A stretch of 64,000 bases of DNA from Roseiarcus sp963730555 (GCA_963730555.1 CAVSSS010000039.1:1-64000), one strand, 5' to 3'. Shown: positions 52,161-61,779, counted from the stretch's first letter. Numbers and translations: made by a program. The notes: generated by a model from the letters alone, not told the origin.

Positions 52161-53704
52161 CTATCTCATTAAAAACAAACGATCGCGCGCAAAAGTGCGC
52201 ACTCTGTCCTTCCGCCCCCTCAGTCTCCTGTCAGGCCCTGAATTCTCGGACGCTAGGTCCCGAACATGGACAACCGCGGTCGCGTCAAGATAGAGGCGCC
52301 GCCAGCCAGGTTCGCGGTCGAGCACCGGTACAATCCGATCGCCCGGAGCGAAGATGGTCCAGGCGATATCATAGCGCTTGAGCGCGCTCTCGACCGCCTC
52401 GTGATCGCCGCTGCGCAGCTTGTCGTACAGGCTCATCATCTGATCACCGTAGAGCTCCACGCGGGCGTCGATAAACGGCCGGACATGCTCGAAAATGAGA
52501 AAGCCACCGAACGCGTAGCCGTTGAGCACGGGCTTCTGCCTCAATTCCGCGGGACGGCGCCTAAGGCCGAGATCGGCGCGGCGGGCCCGTCGATTGGCTC
52601 GATCGGCATGAGCAGCCGCACGCCGCTGATCGCCAGCGTCTCCGCGACGGTCAGCGGCAGGGCGATGCGAGCTGCTCGCCGCCACTCTTCGCTGGGGACG
52701 CTCGGCACGGATCGCCGCCGCGATCGGACGAGCCAGCAACATCGGCGCGAGGATCCCGAGCAGCATCTGATGACGGGAGTGTTGGAGCGCCATGGCGACA
52801 AGCGCGATGATGAGCGCGACGCGGATCAGCGGCATCGCGAACGGCCGAGTCAAAGCAAAGCCGAGCAGCGTCAGAAGCGCCAGCTCCATCGTTCCGACAT
52901 GGCCGAAGTCCTGAGGCCGCCATTCGCTGATGCGCGACAGATTCTCGACCGACGTCAGGCGAAACGGAAGGAAGTAGCGACTTCGACCCCATATGGATTG
53001 ATGAGCGCGGCGACGAGCGCGACGAGAGCGAACGTCCCCCACGCCCGCGCGGCTAGGAAACGCGCGCCGACTGGCGCCTCCGTCATCGCCTCAAGCGCAA
53101 AGGGCCCGATCAAGAGGAGCCCGAAAACGAATCCACCGTGCATGTTCGCCCACGCAGTCATGAGCAGAGCGAGCCCGAGCGGCGGCGCACGGCCGCGACT
53201 GCGCACTGCGATGAGGCCCGCTCCCCACGCGGCGGCAAGCGGGAGCGCCAGAACATGCGGGCGCGCGAGCAGGTTCGCGGTGACGAGCGAAAGCCCAATC
53301 GCGACAGTTGCAATGAGCGGCGCACCGCGAAGTTCTCGGGCGGCGCACAATCCGACGATCAGCCCCGCGAGCGCAGCGGCGGCGCCGGTCATGAGCACGA
53401 CGCCGCTCCATCCACCGAGGCGGAAGGCGAGCGCCAGCAGAACTTCCGACAGCCATTCATGGGCCATCCACGGCTCGCCCGACATCGAATGGCTGAACGG
53501 GTCGGCGCGCGGCGGGGCCCCATGGGCGATGATCCATTCGCCCGTCGCAACATGCGACCAGGTGTCGCCGTCGCCCAGCACTTGGGGCGCGAAGGCGGCG
53601 AGCGTGAATAGAAAGACCGCGATTGCGGCTAGGCCGAGCCCCGCGAGCCGGATCTCGGTCAGTTCGTTTCTCGCGGATCGGGCAAACGGCAAAGCGAAGG
53701 ACAT
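52161..53704 (-). CDS. Polytopic membrane protein of unknown function, three frameshifts
   Basis: Corrected length is about 514 residues. It starts MSFALPFARSARNELTEIRL and has around ten hydrophobic segments (LAAIAVFLFTLAAFAPQVLG, VVLMTGAAAALAGLIVGLCA, PLIATVAIGLSLVTANLLA, and more). The motifs GDGDTWSHVATGEWIIAHGA, MAHEWLSEVLLALAFRL and ARPHVLALPLAAAWGA recall lipid-linked glycosyltransferase-like membrane proteins. A soluble C-terminal part has VLNGYAFGGFLIFE, VELYGDQMMSLY and AWTIFAPGDRIVPVLDREPG. Breaks: a lost base near 52975, an extra at 52693-52696 and a lost one at 52551-52553. The exact C-terminus is uncertain. Confidence 0.6.
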
Positions 53705-53770
53705 CGCCTCAACCTGCCAAACTCGCGATAATGCGACGTTAAATCGAGGACGCTGGTTGCATGACGCGCG

Positions 53771-54794
53771 TCACGGCGCTTTTGTCGCGGTCTCGTACAA
53801 CGCCGGCTTGTCACGCAACTTGATCGGCTCCCGCGCGCCGCTCTCGAGCGCTCTTGACTCCGGCCAGCGTGGCGGTGGTCGCGACATAGCCATCCCACGC
53901 ACTCGGGCCTGCCGCTCCGCCCTTGGCGGCCGCGCTGATCCAGGCGCGGAATTCGGCATCGAAGGCTGGATCGAACCGTTCAGGCCAGTCGGCGAATACG
54001 CGACCTGAAAACGTCCCGTTCAGCTTGAGAACGACTTCGTTTTGCTCGGCGAGGCTAACGGTCCCGGTTTCACCGATCACTTCGCCGCGAATGTCGTAGC
54101 CATAGGCGATGTGAACGGAGGTCTCGATCGTCACCAGCGCGCCCGATCGCATGTCCATGAGCGTAAACAACGGGTCGGTGGTCCCACCGGCGCGGCGGTT
54201 GCCGCGCGGCGCCTTGACGGCGATCGCGACAGGCTCGTCGTCCAGCACGAACCTCGCGATGTCGATGTCGTGCACCGCCGTATCGGTGATCGCCATCGTC
54301 GCCTTGAAATGGCCGGGAGAAAAGGCGTTGCGATGGACGCTGTGAAACATGAGCGGCGATCCGATCGCGCCCTTCTGAACCGTTTCCTTCATTGCCAGAT
54401 ATTGCGCGTCGAAACGGCGCATGAACCCGATTTGGACGAGCCGCCTTCCGAAGGCGGCTTCCGCATCGAGGATCGCTGAGCAATCCGCTTCCGTCGTCGC
54501 CATGGGCTTCTCGCAGAAGACCGGTTTGCCAGCCCGGATCGCCGCGATCACATAAGCGGCGTGCGTATCTCCCCACGATGTGACGATGACCGCATCAACG
54601 TCCTTCGCCGCGATGAGCTCTTCACCGGTCGGATAGGCCTTCGCCCCGGGGAGCCTCGCTGCAACCTCATTCGCTCGCGCCGCGTCGGCGTCGCTCACCG
54701 CGACAACTCGGGCGCCCGCCAGCGTCTCGGTCAGCCGGCGAATGTGCTCCTGCCCAATCTTCCCAACCCCGACGACGCCAACGTTCAGTGTCAT
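53771..54794 (-). CDS. Gfo/Idh/MocA-family dehydrogenase, inositol 2-dehydrogenase-like, frameshifted at the C-terminus
   Basis: NAD(P)-dependent sugar or inositol dehydrogenase. From ATG 54794: MTLNVGVVGVGKIGQEHIRR (Rossmann), VSDADAARANEVAARLPGA, AVIVTSWGDTHAAYVIAAI, the EKPMATTEAD motif, GFMRRFDAQYLAMKETVQKG, and the catalytic AVHDIDIARFVLDDEP (H-D-I-D). This is the IolG-like layout. Near the end, an extra base at 53854-53855 changes the frame; corrected it reads ALESGAREPIKLRDKPALYE and stops at 53771, giving 340 residues. No other inositol genes are nearby, so the substrate is uncertain. Confidence 0.82.
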
Positions 54795-54826
54795 GAGTTT
54801 CTTTGCCTCCCGCGCGGCGTCGCCGC

Positions 54827-56554
54827 TCAATAACCGACCGCCAACGTTCCCCTTTGGCGCAAATCCGACGCGCCCTCAAGCTCGCCGTCCGCGGTCCGCA
54901 CGATCGTGTTTGCCGAGCCCATGGCGTTGCGCACCACGACCTTATGTCCCATCGCCTCGAGCAGGTGGATCGTGTCTGGCGACATGCCGCGCTCGACGCG
55001 CAATTCGTCTGGCCAGAGCTGGTCGTGGGCGCGTGGCGCGTTCTCGGCTTCAGCCACGTTGAGGCCGTGATCGACCACATTGAGGATGATCTGCAGCACC
55101 GTGGAGATGATCGTGGAGCCGCCGGGACTGCCGGTCGCGATCAGGAGCTTGCCATCTTTGAAGACGAGCGTTGGACTCATGGATGAGAGCGGCCGCTTCG
55201 CGGGTCCGGGCGCGTTTGCGCCGCCGCCCATGAGCCCGTAGACATTGGCGGCGCCAGGCTTGGCGGCGAAGTCGTCGAGCTCATTGTTGAGCAGCACCCC
55301 CGTCCCGTCCGCCACCAGGCCGGACCCATAGGGAAGGTTGAGTGTATAAGTGTTGGCGACCGCATCGCCGCCCTCATCGACAATCGAGAAATGCGTCGTC
55401 TGATCGCTCTCATAACGCTGGGGCTCGCCCGGACGGATGTCGGCCGCGGGACGGGACCGATCGAGCGGAATCAGCGACCGCAGATGCTCCGCGTATGGCT
55501 TGGATGTGAGGCCGGCGAGCGGGATCTTAATGAAATCAGGATCGCCGAGCCAAGCTGCACGGTCCGCGTAGGCAAGCTTCTCCGCTTCCGCAAGTTCGTG
55601 CAGCGAGGCGGCAGAATTCAGCCCCTGCGCCGCCAGCGGAAAGCCTTCGAGAATGTTCAGGATCTCGATAATGTGCGCCCCGCCGGACGAGGGCGGCGGC
55701 ATCGAGACGACATCGTAACCACGATAAGTCCCGCGTACTGGTTCACGCTCGACCGCGCGATAATTGGCGAGGTCGTCGATCGTCATTCGCCCGCCCGCCG
55801 CATTGACCGCCGCGACAATCTTTTGCGCCACCGGACCGGAGTAGAAGCCTGCGGCGCCGTTGGCGGCGATCGTATCGAGCGTCGCGGCGAGATCGTCGAG
55901 CGCGATGTGATCGCCGGTCCGCCGCACGCCGCCGTCCGGTCGCAGATAAATGCGCGCTGACGACGGGTGACTGGCAAGCGCCTTCGCCGCCAGCGGCAAG
56001 GAATCGGCGACGTCGTCATCGACGGTCAGGCCTTGCCGCGCGAGCGCGATCGCCGGCGCGATCAGATCGGCAAAAGTGAATTTCCCCGAGCCATATTTGC
56101 GCCACGCGAGCTCAAGGCCCGCGACGGTTCCAGGCACGCCAATGGCGAGCCCAGAATAGCGCGACTTGAACGGATCGGCCTTCCCGTTGGCGTCGAGGAA
56201 CACGTCCTTGTTCGTCGCGGCAGGCGCGGTTTCGCGGTAGTCGATCGCGATCGTTCGGTTGAGGTCGGCGCGATAAATCAGCATGAAGCCGCCGCCGCCG
56301 AGGTTGCCTGCGCGCGGAAGCGTGACGGTGAGTGCGAAGCCGACCGCGACCGCCGCATCGACGGCGTTGCCCCCGCGTTTCAAGATGTCCAGTCCCACGC
56401 GCGAGGCCGCCGCCTCCTGGCTGACGATCATCCCATGCTTGGCGACGACCGGACGCGCCGTGGCGAGCGGCGAGATGAGGGCCGCCTGATCTGCGAATGC
56501 GGGAGCGGGAGTGAGGCACAGAAAAGCGAGGGCGGCGAATTGGAACGGTCTCAA
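54827..56554 (-). CDS. ggt: Gamma-glutamyltransferase (glutathione hydrolase)
   Basis: Periplasmic N-terminal nucleophile hydrolase that cleaves glutathione, processed to two subunits. 575 residues. Signal peptide FQFAALAFLCLTPAPAFADQ, then GMIVSQEAAASRVGLDILKR, GGNAVDAAVAVGFALTVTLP, NLGGGGFMLIYRAD, and the nucleophile Thr in ESDQTTHFSIVDEGGDAVA (first T of TTHFS-type site), followed by PYGSGLVADGTGVLLNNELDDF, KRPLSSMSPTLVFKDGKL and GSPGGSTIISTVLQIILNV. Intact. The downstream dehydrogenase starts 33 bases after its stop on the same strand. Confidence 0.95.
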   Translation of the reverse strand: MRPFQFAALAFLCLTPAPAFADQAALISPLATARPVVAKHGMIVSQEAAASRVGLDILKRGGNAVDAAVAVGFALTVTLPRAGNLGGGGFMLIYRADLNRTIAIDYRETAPAATNKDVFLDANGKADPFKSRYSGLAIGVPGTVAGLELAWRKYGSGKFTFADLIAPAIALARQGLTVDDDVADSLPLAAKALASHPSSARIYLRPDGGVRRTGDHIALDDLAATLDTIAANGAAGFYSGPVAQKIVAAVNAAGGRMTIDDLANYRAVEREPVRGTYRGYDVVSMPPPSSGGAHIIEILNILEGFPLAAQGLNSAASLHELAEAEKLAYADRAAWLGDPDFIKIPLAGLTSKPYAEHLRSLIPLDRSRPAADIRPGEPQRYESDQTTHFSIVDEGGDAVANTYTLNLPYGSGLVADGTGVLLNNELDDFAAKPGAANVYGLMGGGANAPGPAKRPLSSMSPTLVFKDGKLLIATGSPGGSTIISTVLQIILNVVDHGLNVAEAENAPRAHDQLWPDELRVERGMSPDTIHLLEAMGHKVVVRNAMGSANTIVRTADGELEGASDLRQRGTLAVGY

Positions 56555-56636
56555 ACAATGATCCTCGAGGCGTGGCTCACGCGATCATAGGAAATCGAGC
56601 CGCCCGGCGTCGATTCCGTCACTGCCGCCGTAGCGC

Positions 56637-57170
56637 CTACCCGATCGCCATGACCGCGTGGCGCGCAAGCCGCGGCGCGAGTTTCCTCATATCGGCGCCG
56701 GAGATCGCGACGCAGCCGGCGGTCGGCGTGAAGCCGACGTGCGCGAGATGGAAGAAGATCGCGCTGCCGCGCCCCTTTGCGCGGCGAGAGAAATTCTGGT
56801 CGAGCACGAAGGTCACGTCATAGAGATGGTCGTCGCGCCACATCCGGTCCGTGCAGTCCCGCGCCGGCAGGCGCACCGGCCGATTGTAACGCGGGCTCGC
56901 GGGATCCTCGCACCATCCCTGATCACGGCGCAGAGGCCTCAGCGTCGCTCCCGCCGCTCTCAGCCTTACGCGATCTGGTCGATAATAGCCCCATAACAGC
57001 GGGAACCGCCCGGCAGGCGTGCCTTTGTCGCCTTCGCGCTTGATACGCACGATTCCCGCTGGTCCCAGCGCACAAGGGATGCGGAACGGGCCAGCGGTCA
57101 GCCAACCCCGGGCCTTGTTTCCGGCGAGCGGGAGGACACGCAATTGCGAGAGGCGCCGGGACACGTTCAT
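56637..57170 (-). CDS. L,D-transpeptidase-like (YkuD/ErfK) protein
   Basis: 177 residues. The catalytic motif H-x-G-x-T-x-x-A-G-C is visible as HLAHVGFTPTAGCVAISGAD (Cys nucleophile), and the N-terminal part has ALGPAGIVRIKREGDKGTPA followed by GRFPLLWGYYRPDRV, as in small single-domain YkuD proteins. These form 3-3 cross-links or attach proteins to peptidoglycan. No signal peptide is obvious at the N-terminus, so localisation is open. Divergent from the molybdenum hydroxylase genes. Confidence 0.82.
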   Translation of the reverse strand: MNVSRRLSQLRVLPLAGNKARGWLTAGPFRIPCALGPAGIVRIKREGDKGTPAGRFPLLWGYYRPDRVRLRAAGATLRPLRRDQGWCEDPASPRYNRPVRLPARDCTDRMWRDDHLYDVTFVLDQNFSRRAKGRGSAIFFHLAHVGFTPTAGCVAISGADMRKLAPRLARHAVMAIG

Positions 57171-57360
57171 CGCGGTATGTTAGCAGAAGGGGGATGGGAA
57201 GCGCTGCACGTCAAGTCGCGCCGTGATCGGACCTCTTTGCAGCCTACGATATTCCCAATAGAAACGTTCGCCTCTCGCCAATTTGACTTCGGTCGTGCCC
57301 CGGCCACGAGCAATCATGACGGTCCTGCATGATAGGTTCAGCACAAGTGGAGGTTCCAGG

Positions 57361-57819
57361 ATGATGATCAATCTTCTGGTCAATGGGCGAAAAATCGCCG
57401 TCGATGTCGAGCCGGAAATGCCACTGTTGTGGGCGCTGCGCGACGAATTGGGCATGGTTGGCACGAAGTTCGGCTGCGGCGCGGGACTGTGCGGCGCCTG
57501 CACAGTCATCATCGACGGCCAGGCGACGCGATCCTGCATCACGCCGGTCAGCGAGGCCGCCAACAAGACGATACTGACAATCGAGGGCCTCGGCGAGAAG
57601 GATCTGCACGCGGTGCAGAAGGCCTGGATCGAAGCCGACGCGCCGCAATGCGGCTATTGTCAATCGGGGCAGATCATGGCCGCGGTTGCGCTCCTCTCGC
57701 ACAATCCGCATCCGACCGACGCCGACATTGACGCGGAGATGTCGAATATCTGCCGCTGCGGGACCTATCCGCGCATGCGCGCCGCGGTGCATCGCGCCGC
57801 TGAACTCGTCAAGATTTGA
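57361..57819 (+). CDS. (2Fe-2S) subunit of a molybdenum hydroxylase (isoquinoline 1-oxidoreductase alpha type)
   Basis: Electron-transfer subunit with two [2Fe-2S] clusters, 152 residues. Plant-type cluster: GTKFGCGAGLCGACTV with a fourth Cys in RSCITPV; second cluster: APQCGYCQSGQIMAAVALL and NICRCGTYPRMRAAVH. The ATG at 57361 has GGAGG seven bases before it and starts MMINLLVNGRKIAVDVEPEM. It precedes the catalytic subunit by 12 bases. Passing electrons to a cytochrome is typical for this two-subunit form, which lacks an FAD subunit. Confidence 0.93.
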   Translation: MMINLLVNGRKIAVDVEPEMPLLWALRDELGMVGTKFGCGAGLCGACTVIIDGQATRSCITPVSEAANKTILTIEGLGEKDLHAVQKAWIEADAPQCGYCQSGQIMAAVALLSHNPHPTDADIDAEMSNICRCGTYPRMRAAVHRAAELVKI

Positions 57820-57831
57820 GGGAGGATCCCG

Positions 57832-60003
57832 ATGACGATCGCTCTCTCCCGACGCGCCTTCATCCAAGCGAGCCTCTCCGCCGCCGGAGGCTTGGCGATC
57901 GCGGCGTTCGCGCCCGAACTCGCCGGCGCGACCACCGTCAACGGCCAGCCGTGGAGTCCGGAGACCGGCAAGGCGCCCGACGAAGTCAACGCCTTCGTTG
58001 TTATCGACCCCGACAATTCCATCACGCTGCGCGTCGCCAAGTCCGACATGGGCCAGGGCGTCCTGACCTCGATGGCGATGATCATTGCCGAGGAGCTGGA
58101 ATGCGACTTCGCCAAGGTGAAGGTCGAATACGCCTCCGCCAATCGCAATCTCGTCGACGGCAAGGTCTATCAATCGATGGGCACCGGCGGCTCCCGATCC
58201 GTGCGTTCTTCGCGCGTGTACCTTCAACAAGCAGGCGCCTCGGCCCGTGCGCGGCTCCTCGCTGCGGCGGCGGCGAAATGGGGCGTCGAGCCCGCCGCAT
58301 GCGTCGCCAGCAACGGGGTCGTGCGGCATGAGGCCTCGGCGCGTTCGGCCGCCTTCGGCGAACTCGCGGAGGACGCCGCCAAGATCGCCCTGGCCGCCGA
58401 GCCCGCGATCAAGACGCCTAGCGAGTTCAAACTGATCGGCCAGGAGGTCAAGCGCATCGACACCACGCTCAAGTCGACCGGCGCCGCGCGTTTCGGCATC
58501 GACACGCGTCTTCCTGGCATGGCCTATGCCGTGATCGCCAATTGCCCGGTCTTCGGCGGCAAGCTCAAAACTTACGACTTCTCGGCCATCTCCGGGCGGC
58601 GCGGAATCATCGCCGCACTGCCGGTGACCAACGGCGTGGCGGTGGTCGCGGACAATTTCTGGCGGGCCAAGGAAGCGCTTCTTGCGATGCCGGTCGAATG
58701 GGACTTCGGGCCGGCCGGGTCCACAGACAGCGCCCAGTTTGCCGCCGAATATAGGGCGGCGCTTGATGGGCCGCTCGCTGACGGGGGCGGCCATGGGGAT
58801 AGCAACGCGGCCTTCGCCCAGCCGGCCAAGGTAGTCGAGGCGCTGTACGAGGTTCCCTATCTGGCGCACGCGCCGATGGAGCCGCTCAACGCGACCGCGC
58901 ATTGGCAGGGGAACCGCATCGATGTGTGGATGGGAACGCAAGCTCCGGAATCGGCGCTCGCGTTCGCGGCGAAAGCCGGCGGCGTCGATCCGAAGGCGGT
59001 GTTCGTGCACAATTGCTTCCTCGGCGGCGGGTTCGGCCGTCGGGCCGTCAACGACGAACTGACCCAGGCGGTCGAGGTGTCCAAGGCCCTCAAGCGGCCG
59101 ATCAAGGTCATCTGGACGCGCGAAGAGGACATCCGCGCCGATCGCTATCGCCCGCAGGCGGCCCTCCGCATGCGCGCGGCCCTGCGTGAGGACGGCGCGC
59201 CAGCAGGCTTTGACTTCACCACCGCCGTCGGCTCGATCAGCCGCTCGCTCGGCTGGGAGGGCGTCAAGAATGGGGTGGAGCGCCAGGCGATCGAGGGGCT
59301 CTCGAACTGTCCCTATCGCGCGGACGCTCTCAAGGTCGGCGTCAACCTCAAGAACACTCATGTGCCGGTCATGTTCTGGCGCTCGGTCGGCTCGTCGCAG
59401 AACGCGTTTGCGGTCGAGAGCTTCATCGACGAATGCGCTCATGCGGCCAAGCGTGACCCGGTCGAATACCGGCGCGCGCTGCTCGAGGGCCGGCCTGATT
59501 TCCTCGCCGTGCTGAACGCCCTTGCGGATAAGGGCGACTGGGGCAAGCCGTTGCCCAAGGGGGTGGGGCGAGGCGTGGCGATCCACGAAGCGTTCGGCAC
59601 CATCGTCGGCGAGATCGCCGAGGTCGCGGTCAGTAAAAGCGGCGAAGTCAAAGTTGAGCGCGTCGTCGCCTGCGTCGATTGCGGCCATCTCGTTAATCCG
59701 CTGACCGCTGCGATGCAGATCGAGAGCGCGGTAATATATGGCCTGACGGCTGCGCTGTTCGGCGAGATCACCATCAAGCAGGGGCGCGTGGAACAGGGTA
59801 ATTTCGACGCCTACCCGATCGCGCGCATGTCTGACGCTCCGGTCATCGAGACCCACTTCGTGCTCTCCGGCGGAGACAAATGGGGCGGGCTCGGCGAGCC
59901 TGGCACGCCGCCGATTGCCCCTGCGATCGCCAACGCCGTTTTCGCGGTTACGGGCAAACGGGTCCGCTCGCTGCCGCTGAGGAACGCGTCGCTCGGGGTG
60001 TAA
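57832..60003 (+). CDS. Molybdopterin subunit of a molybdenum hydroxylase (isoquinoline 1-oxidoreductase beta type), Tat-exported
   Basis: Catalytic subunit of a xanthine-oxidase-family enzyme, 723 residues. Tat signal SRRAFIQASLSAAGGLAIAA (about residues 6-25). Molybdopterin motifs: VAKSDMGQGVLTSMAMIIAE, AEELECDFAKVKVEYASANR, VGSSQNAFAVESFIDECAHA, FLGGGFGRRAVNDELTQAVE and the late KWGGLGEPGTPPIAPAIANA with the active-site Glu. Both subunits form the two-component, periplasmic dehydrogenase type. The substrate (N-heterocycle, aldehyde or nicotinate) cannot be told. A perfect terminator follows. Intact. Confidence 0.93.
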   Translation: MTIALSRRAFIQASLSAAGGLAIAAFAPELAGATTVNGQPWSPETGKAPDEVNAFVVIDPDNSITLRVAKSDMGQGVLTSMAMIIAEELECDFAKVKVEYASANRNLVDGKVYQSMGTGGSRSVRSSRVYLQQAGASARARLLAAAAAKWGVEPAACVASNGVVRHEASARSAAFGELAEDAAKIALAAEPAIKTPSEFKLIGQEVKRIDTTLKSTGAARFGIDTRLPGMAYAVIANCPVFGGKLKTYDFSAISGRRGIIAALPVTNGVAVVADNFWRAKEALLAMPVEWDFGPAGSTDSAQFAAEYRAALDGPLADGGGHGDSNAAFAQPAKVVEALYEVPYLAHAPMEPLNATAHWQGNRIDVWMGTQAPESALAFAAKAGGVDPKAVFVHNCFLGGGFGRRAVNDELTQAVEVSKALKRPIKVIWTREEDIRADRYRPQAALRMRAALREDGAPAGFDFTTAVGSISRSLGWEGVKNGVERQAIEGLSNCPYRADALKVGVNLKNTHVPVMFWRSVGSSQNAFAVESFIDECAHAAKRDPVEYRRALLEGRPDFLAVLNALADKGDWGKPLPKGVGRGVAIHEAFGTIVGEIAEVAVSKSGEVKVERVVACVDCGHLVNPLTAAMQIESAVIYGLTAALFGEITIKQGRVEQGNFDAYPIARMSDAPVIETHFVLSGGDKWGGLGEPGTPPIAPAIANAVFAVTGKRVRSLPLRNASLGV

Positions 60004-60046
60004 GGGGGCCGCCCCACGACAAAGCCAACCGCTAATAAACGGCACT

Positions 60047-60100
60047 AAGCGCTAGCAAACGCTAGTGCTAAATTTGCTAGCGTTTGCTAGCGCTTATTTT
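60047..60100 (+). terminator. Long perfect inverted repeat, Rho-independent terminator
   Basis: Arms 60047-60065 and 60077-60095 are exact reverse complements over 19 bases (AAGCGCTAGCAAACGCTAG), loop 11 bases, then ATTTTTGTG. Each arm contains the octamer-like GCTAGCAAACGCTAG. Placed 43 bases after the stop of the molybdenum hydroxylase, it fits a strong intrinsic terminator. Its length is well above the usual 8-10 bp stem. Confidence 0.85.
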
Positions 60101-60391
60101 TGTGAATCGGGACTTTTCAATGGGTTACGACCGATTTAAATAGAAAAATCCGTCCTCGCTTTTGCCGGCCAGAAAATGTCTTTAGCCCGTCTTTCTCCTG
60201 CGCCCGCCGTCGGCCGGGTTCGATCCGGCGACTTGGGTGACGTATAGCACGGTTCTCTATTTCTGAAAAGCAATTGTCGATTTGTCCGTTTTTCCGCCTT
60301 CGCGCTTTTGGGCGTGCAATCCCGCAAAACCGTCCCCTGCGGTCCAGAACAGGATTCCTTCGGGCGACGCCCCGACGCCCGGCCTCGTGCT

Positions 60392-60416
60392 GGAACCGAA
60401 GACATAGTCGGCCGTT
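60392..60416 (+). promoter_or_regulatory. EcfG-type general stress response promoter of the catalase gene
   Basis: GGAAC (60392-60396), 16 bases, CGTT (60413-60416): an exact match to the -35/-10 pattern of the alphaproteobacterial general stress sigma factor EcfG. It lies about 38 bases before the ATG at 60455, so transcription would start around 60423, leaving a short leader with AAAGAGG as ribosome-binding site. Catalases and YciF proteins are known members of such regulons. Confidence 0.7.
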
Positions 60417-60454
60417 GATGGAGCCGACGCGCTTTCTCCTGCAAAGAGGTTCCC

Positions 60455-61717
60455 ATGTATCATCATATCAAGAGGCTAATGTACACGGTTCGCGTGGACG
60501 AGCCGGATCCCCGATTCGGAAACATGCTGTTGGAGCAGTTTGGCGGAGCCAACGGCGAACTCGCCGCGGCCATGCAGTATTCGGTCCAGGGCCTAAATTG
60601 CGAGGACCCAGGTCGCAAGGACCTGTTGATGGATATCGGCACCGAGGAGCTGAGTCATCTCGAGATCGTCGGGACCTTGGCGCGCATGCATCTCAAGCCT
60701 CTGAAATCGGTGCGAGAAGAAGCGGAGGCTGACCCGCTGATCGCCATTGCCGGCGGCGGGGGAGTGGGCCTTTTCAATTCCATGGGGAACGCATGGACGG
60801 CCGACTATCTCAAGATCACAGGTGAGCTTGACGTCGATCTGCGCAGCAACATTGCAGCCGAAGCTCGCGCCAAGATCGTCTATGAGCGCCTGATCAACTT
60901 CTGTCGCGACGCCGGAAGCAAAGACGCCTTGCAGTTTCTCATGACCAGAGAGATTACGCATATGCGCGCTTTCACTTTGGCGCTGGAGAGCATGGGCAGG
61001 CCGCCGTTTAGCATCGGCGCCATCGCGCCGACGCCGGAATTGGTCGACCAATTCTTCAACGACTCTACTGGCGAAGGAGAGCAAGGCGAAGTTGATGCGC
61101 GCGGCCCGTGGAACGAAGGCGAGCCCTGGCACTTCATCGAATTGCCTGCCATTCAAGGTTTCAACGGCGATCTTGGCGAGGGCATCCACGCCGAAAGTTC
61201 AGGTGCGGAAAACAACGCAGCCATCAGGGAACTCGTAGTCGATCAGATGCAAGACATTCTGAGTGCGGAAAAGCAGCTTTTGAAAGCGCTGCCGAAAATG
61301 GCCAAGGCGGCCCGGAGCGCGAATTTGGAAAACGTGTTCGCTTCGCATCTCAGGGAAACGGAAACTCAAGCCAAGCGACTCGAGGACTCCCTGAAGGCCT
61401 TGGGCGTCCGATCGCGCGCAAAGACGTGCAAGGGCATGGCGGGACTGATCGAGGAGGGCGACGAGGTCATGGCGGAGGGAAAGGCGAAGGATGACGCGCT
61501 GGCGGACCTCACACTGATCGGAGCCGCGCTGCGCGTCGAGCATTACGAAATCGCGGCCTATACGACGGCTCGAAATCTAGCCCTGCAATTGCGCGAACCG
61601 ACGATCGTGCAACTGCTGACAAGGTCTCTTGGCGAAGAGCAAAATGCCGCCCAGTTGTTGGATCAGGTCGCCCAGCCTCTTCTGTCTGTGTCCAGAATGC
61701 CCGCCAGCGTGGAATAA
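60455..61717 (+). CDS. Manganese catalase fused to a YciF-like ferritin domain (DUF892)
   Basis: 420 residues in two halves. Residues 1-~210 are a manganese catalase: MYHHIKRLMYTVRVDEPDPR, ligands Glu35 (GANGELAAAM), Glu65/His68 (TEELSHLE), Glu136 (IAAEARAKI) and His169 (REITHMRAF), with the same Glu-His spacing of 33 as in known enzymes. Residues ~255-415 are a ferritin-like YciF/DUF892 domain: IRELVVDQMQDILSAEKQLL, KALPKMAKAARSANL, KTCKGMAGLIEEGDEVMAEG, VEHYEIAAYTTARNLALQL. It should destroy H2O2; the YciF part may bind metal or DNA-like partners, unproven. Manganese catalases are usually ~280-300 residues with a Ca-binding tail, replaced here. EcfG promoter upstream, terminator downstream. 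Confidence 0.9.
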   Translation: MYHHIKRLMYTVRVDEPDPRFGNMLLEQFGGANGELAAAMQYSVQGLNCEDPGRKDLLMDIGTEELSHLEIVGTLARMHLKPLKSVREEAEADPLIAIAGGGGVGLFNSMGNAWTADYLKITGELDVDLRSNIAAEARAKIVYERLINFCRDAGSKDALQFLMTREITHMRAFTLALESMGRPPFSIGAIAPTPELVDQFFNDSTGEGEQGEVDARGPWNEGEPWHFIELPAIQGFNGDLGEGIHAESSGAENNAAIRELVVDQMQDILSAEKQLLKALPKMAKAARSANLENVFASHLRETETQAKRLEDSLKALGVRSRAKTCKGMAGLIEEGDEVMAEGKAKDDALADLTLIGAALRVEHYEIAAYTTARNLALQLREPTIVQLLTRSLGEEQNAAQLLDQVAQPLLSVSRMPASVE

Positions 61718-61755
61718 AGGAGGGCGGAAGCCAGGTATCAGGCGACCGCTGTCGA

Positions 61756-61779
61756 GGGCGGCTTTCGGGCCGCCCTTTT
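61756..61779 (+). terminator. Rho-independent terminator after the catalase gene
   Basis: GGGCGGC (61756-61762), loop TTTCGG, GCCGCCC (61769-61775), then TTTT (61776-61779): a classical intrinsic terminator 38 bases after the catalase stop. Confidence 0.9.

Larger units (their letters stand above)
60004..60454. other. Intergenic region with terminator and stress promoter
   Basis: 451 bases with no gene. It holds the 19-bp perfect hairpin at 60047-60095 that ends the molybdenum hydroxylase operon and, near its right end, the EcfG-type promoter of the catalase gene at 60392-60416. The middle is moderately AT-rich around 60100-60150. Nothing else was recognised. Confidence 0.5.

Noticed and set aside
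52266..54008. A 580-codon plus-strand frame
   Set aside because: It is antisense to the polytopic membrane protein and the dehydrogenase C-terminus; composition is low-complexity Arg/Ala/Ser with no start signal.
57244..60045. A 933-codon minus-strand open frame
   Set aside because: It lies fully opposite the molybdenum hydroxylase genes, whose cofactor motifs are clear, and its translation is Arg/Asp/His-rich with no family pattern; a GC-rich shadow frame.
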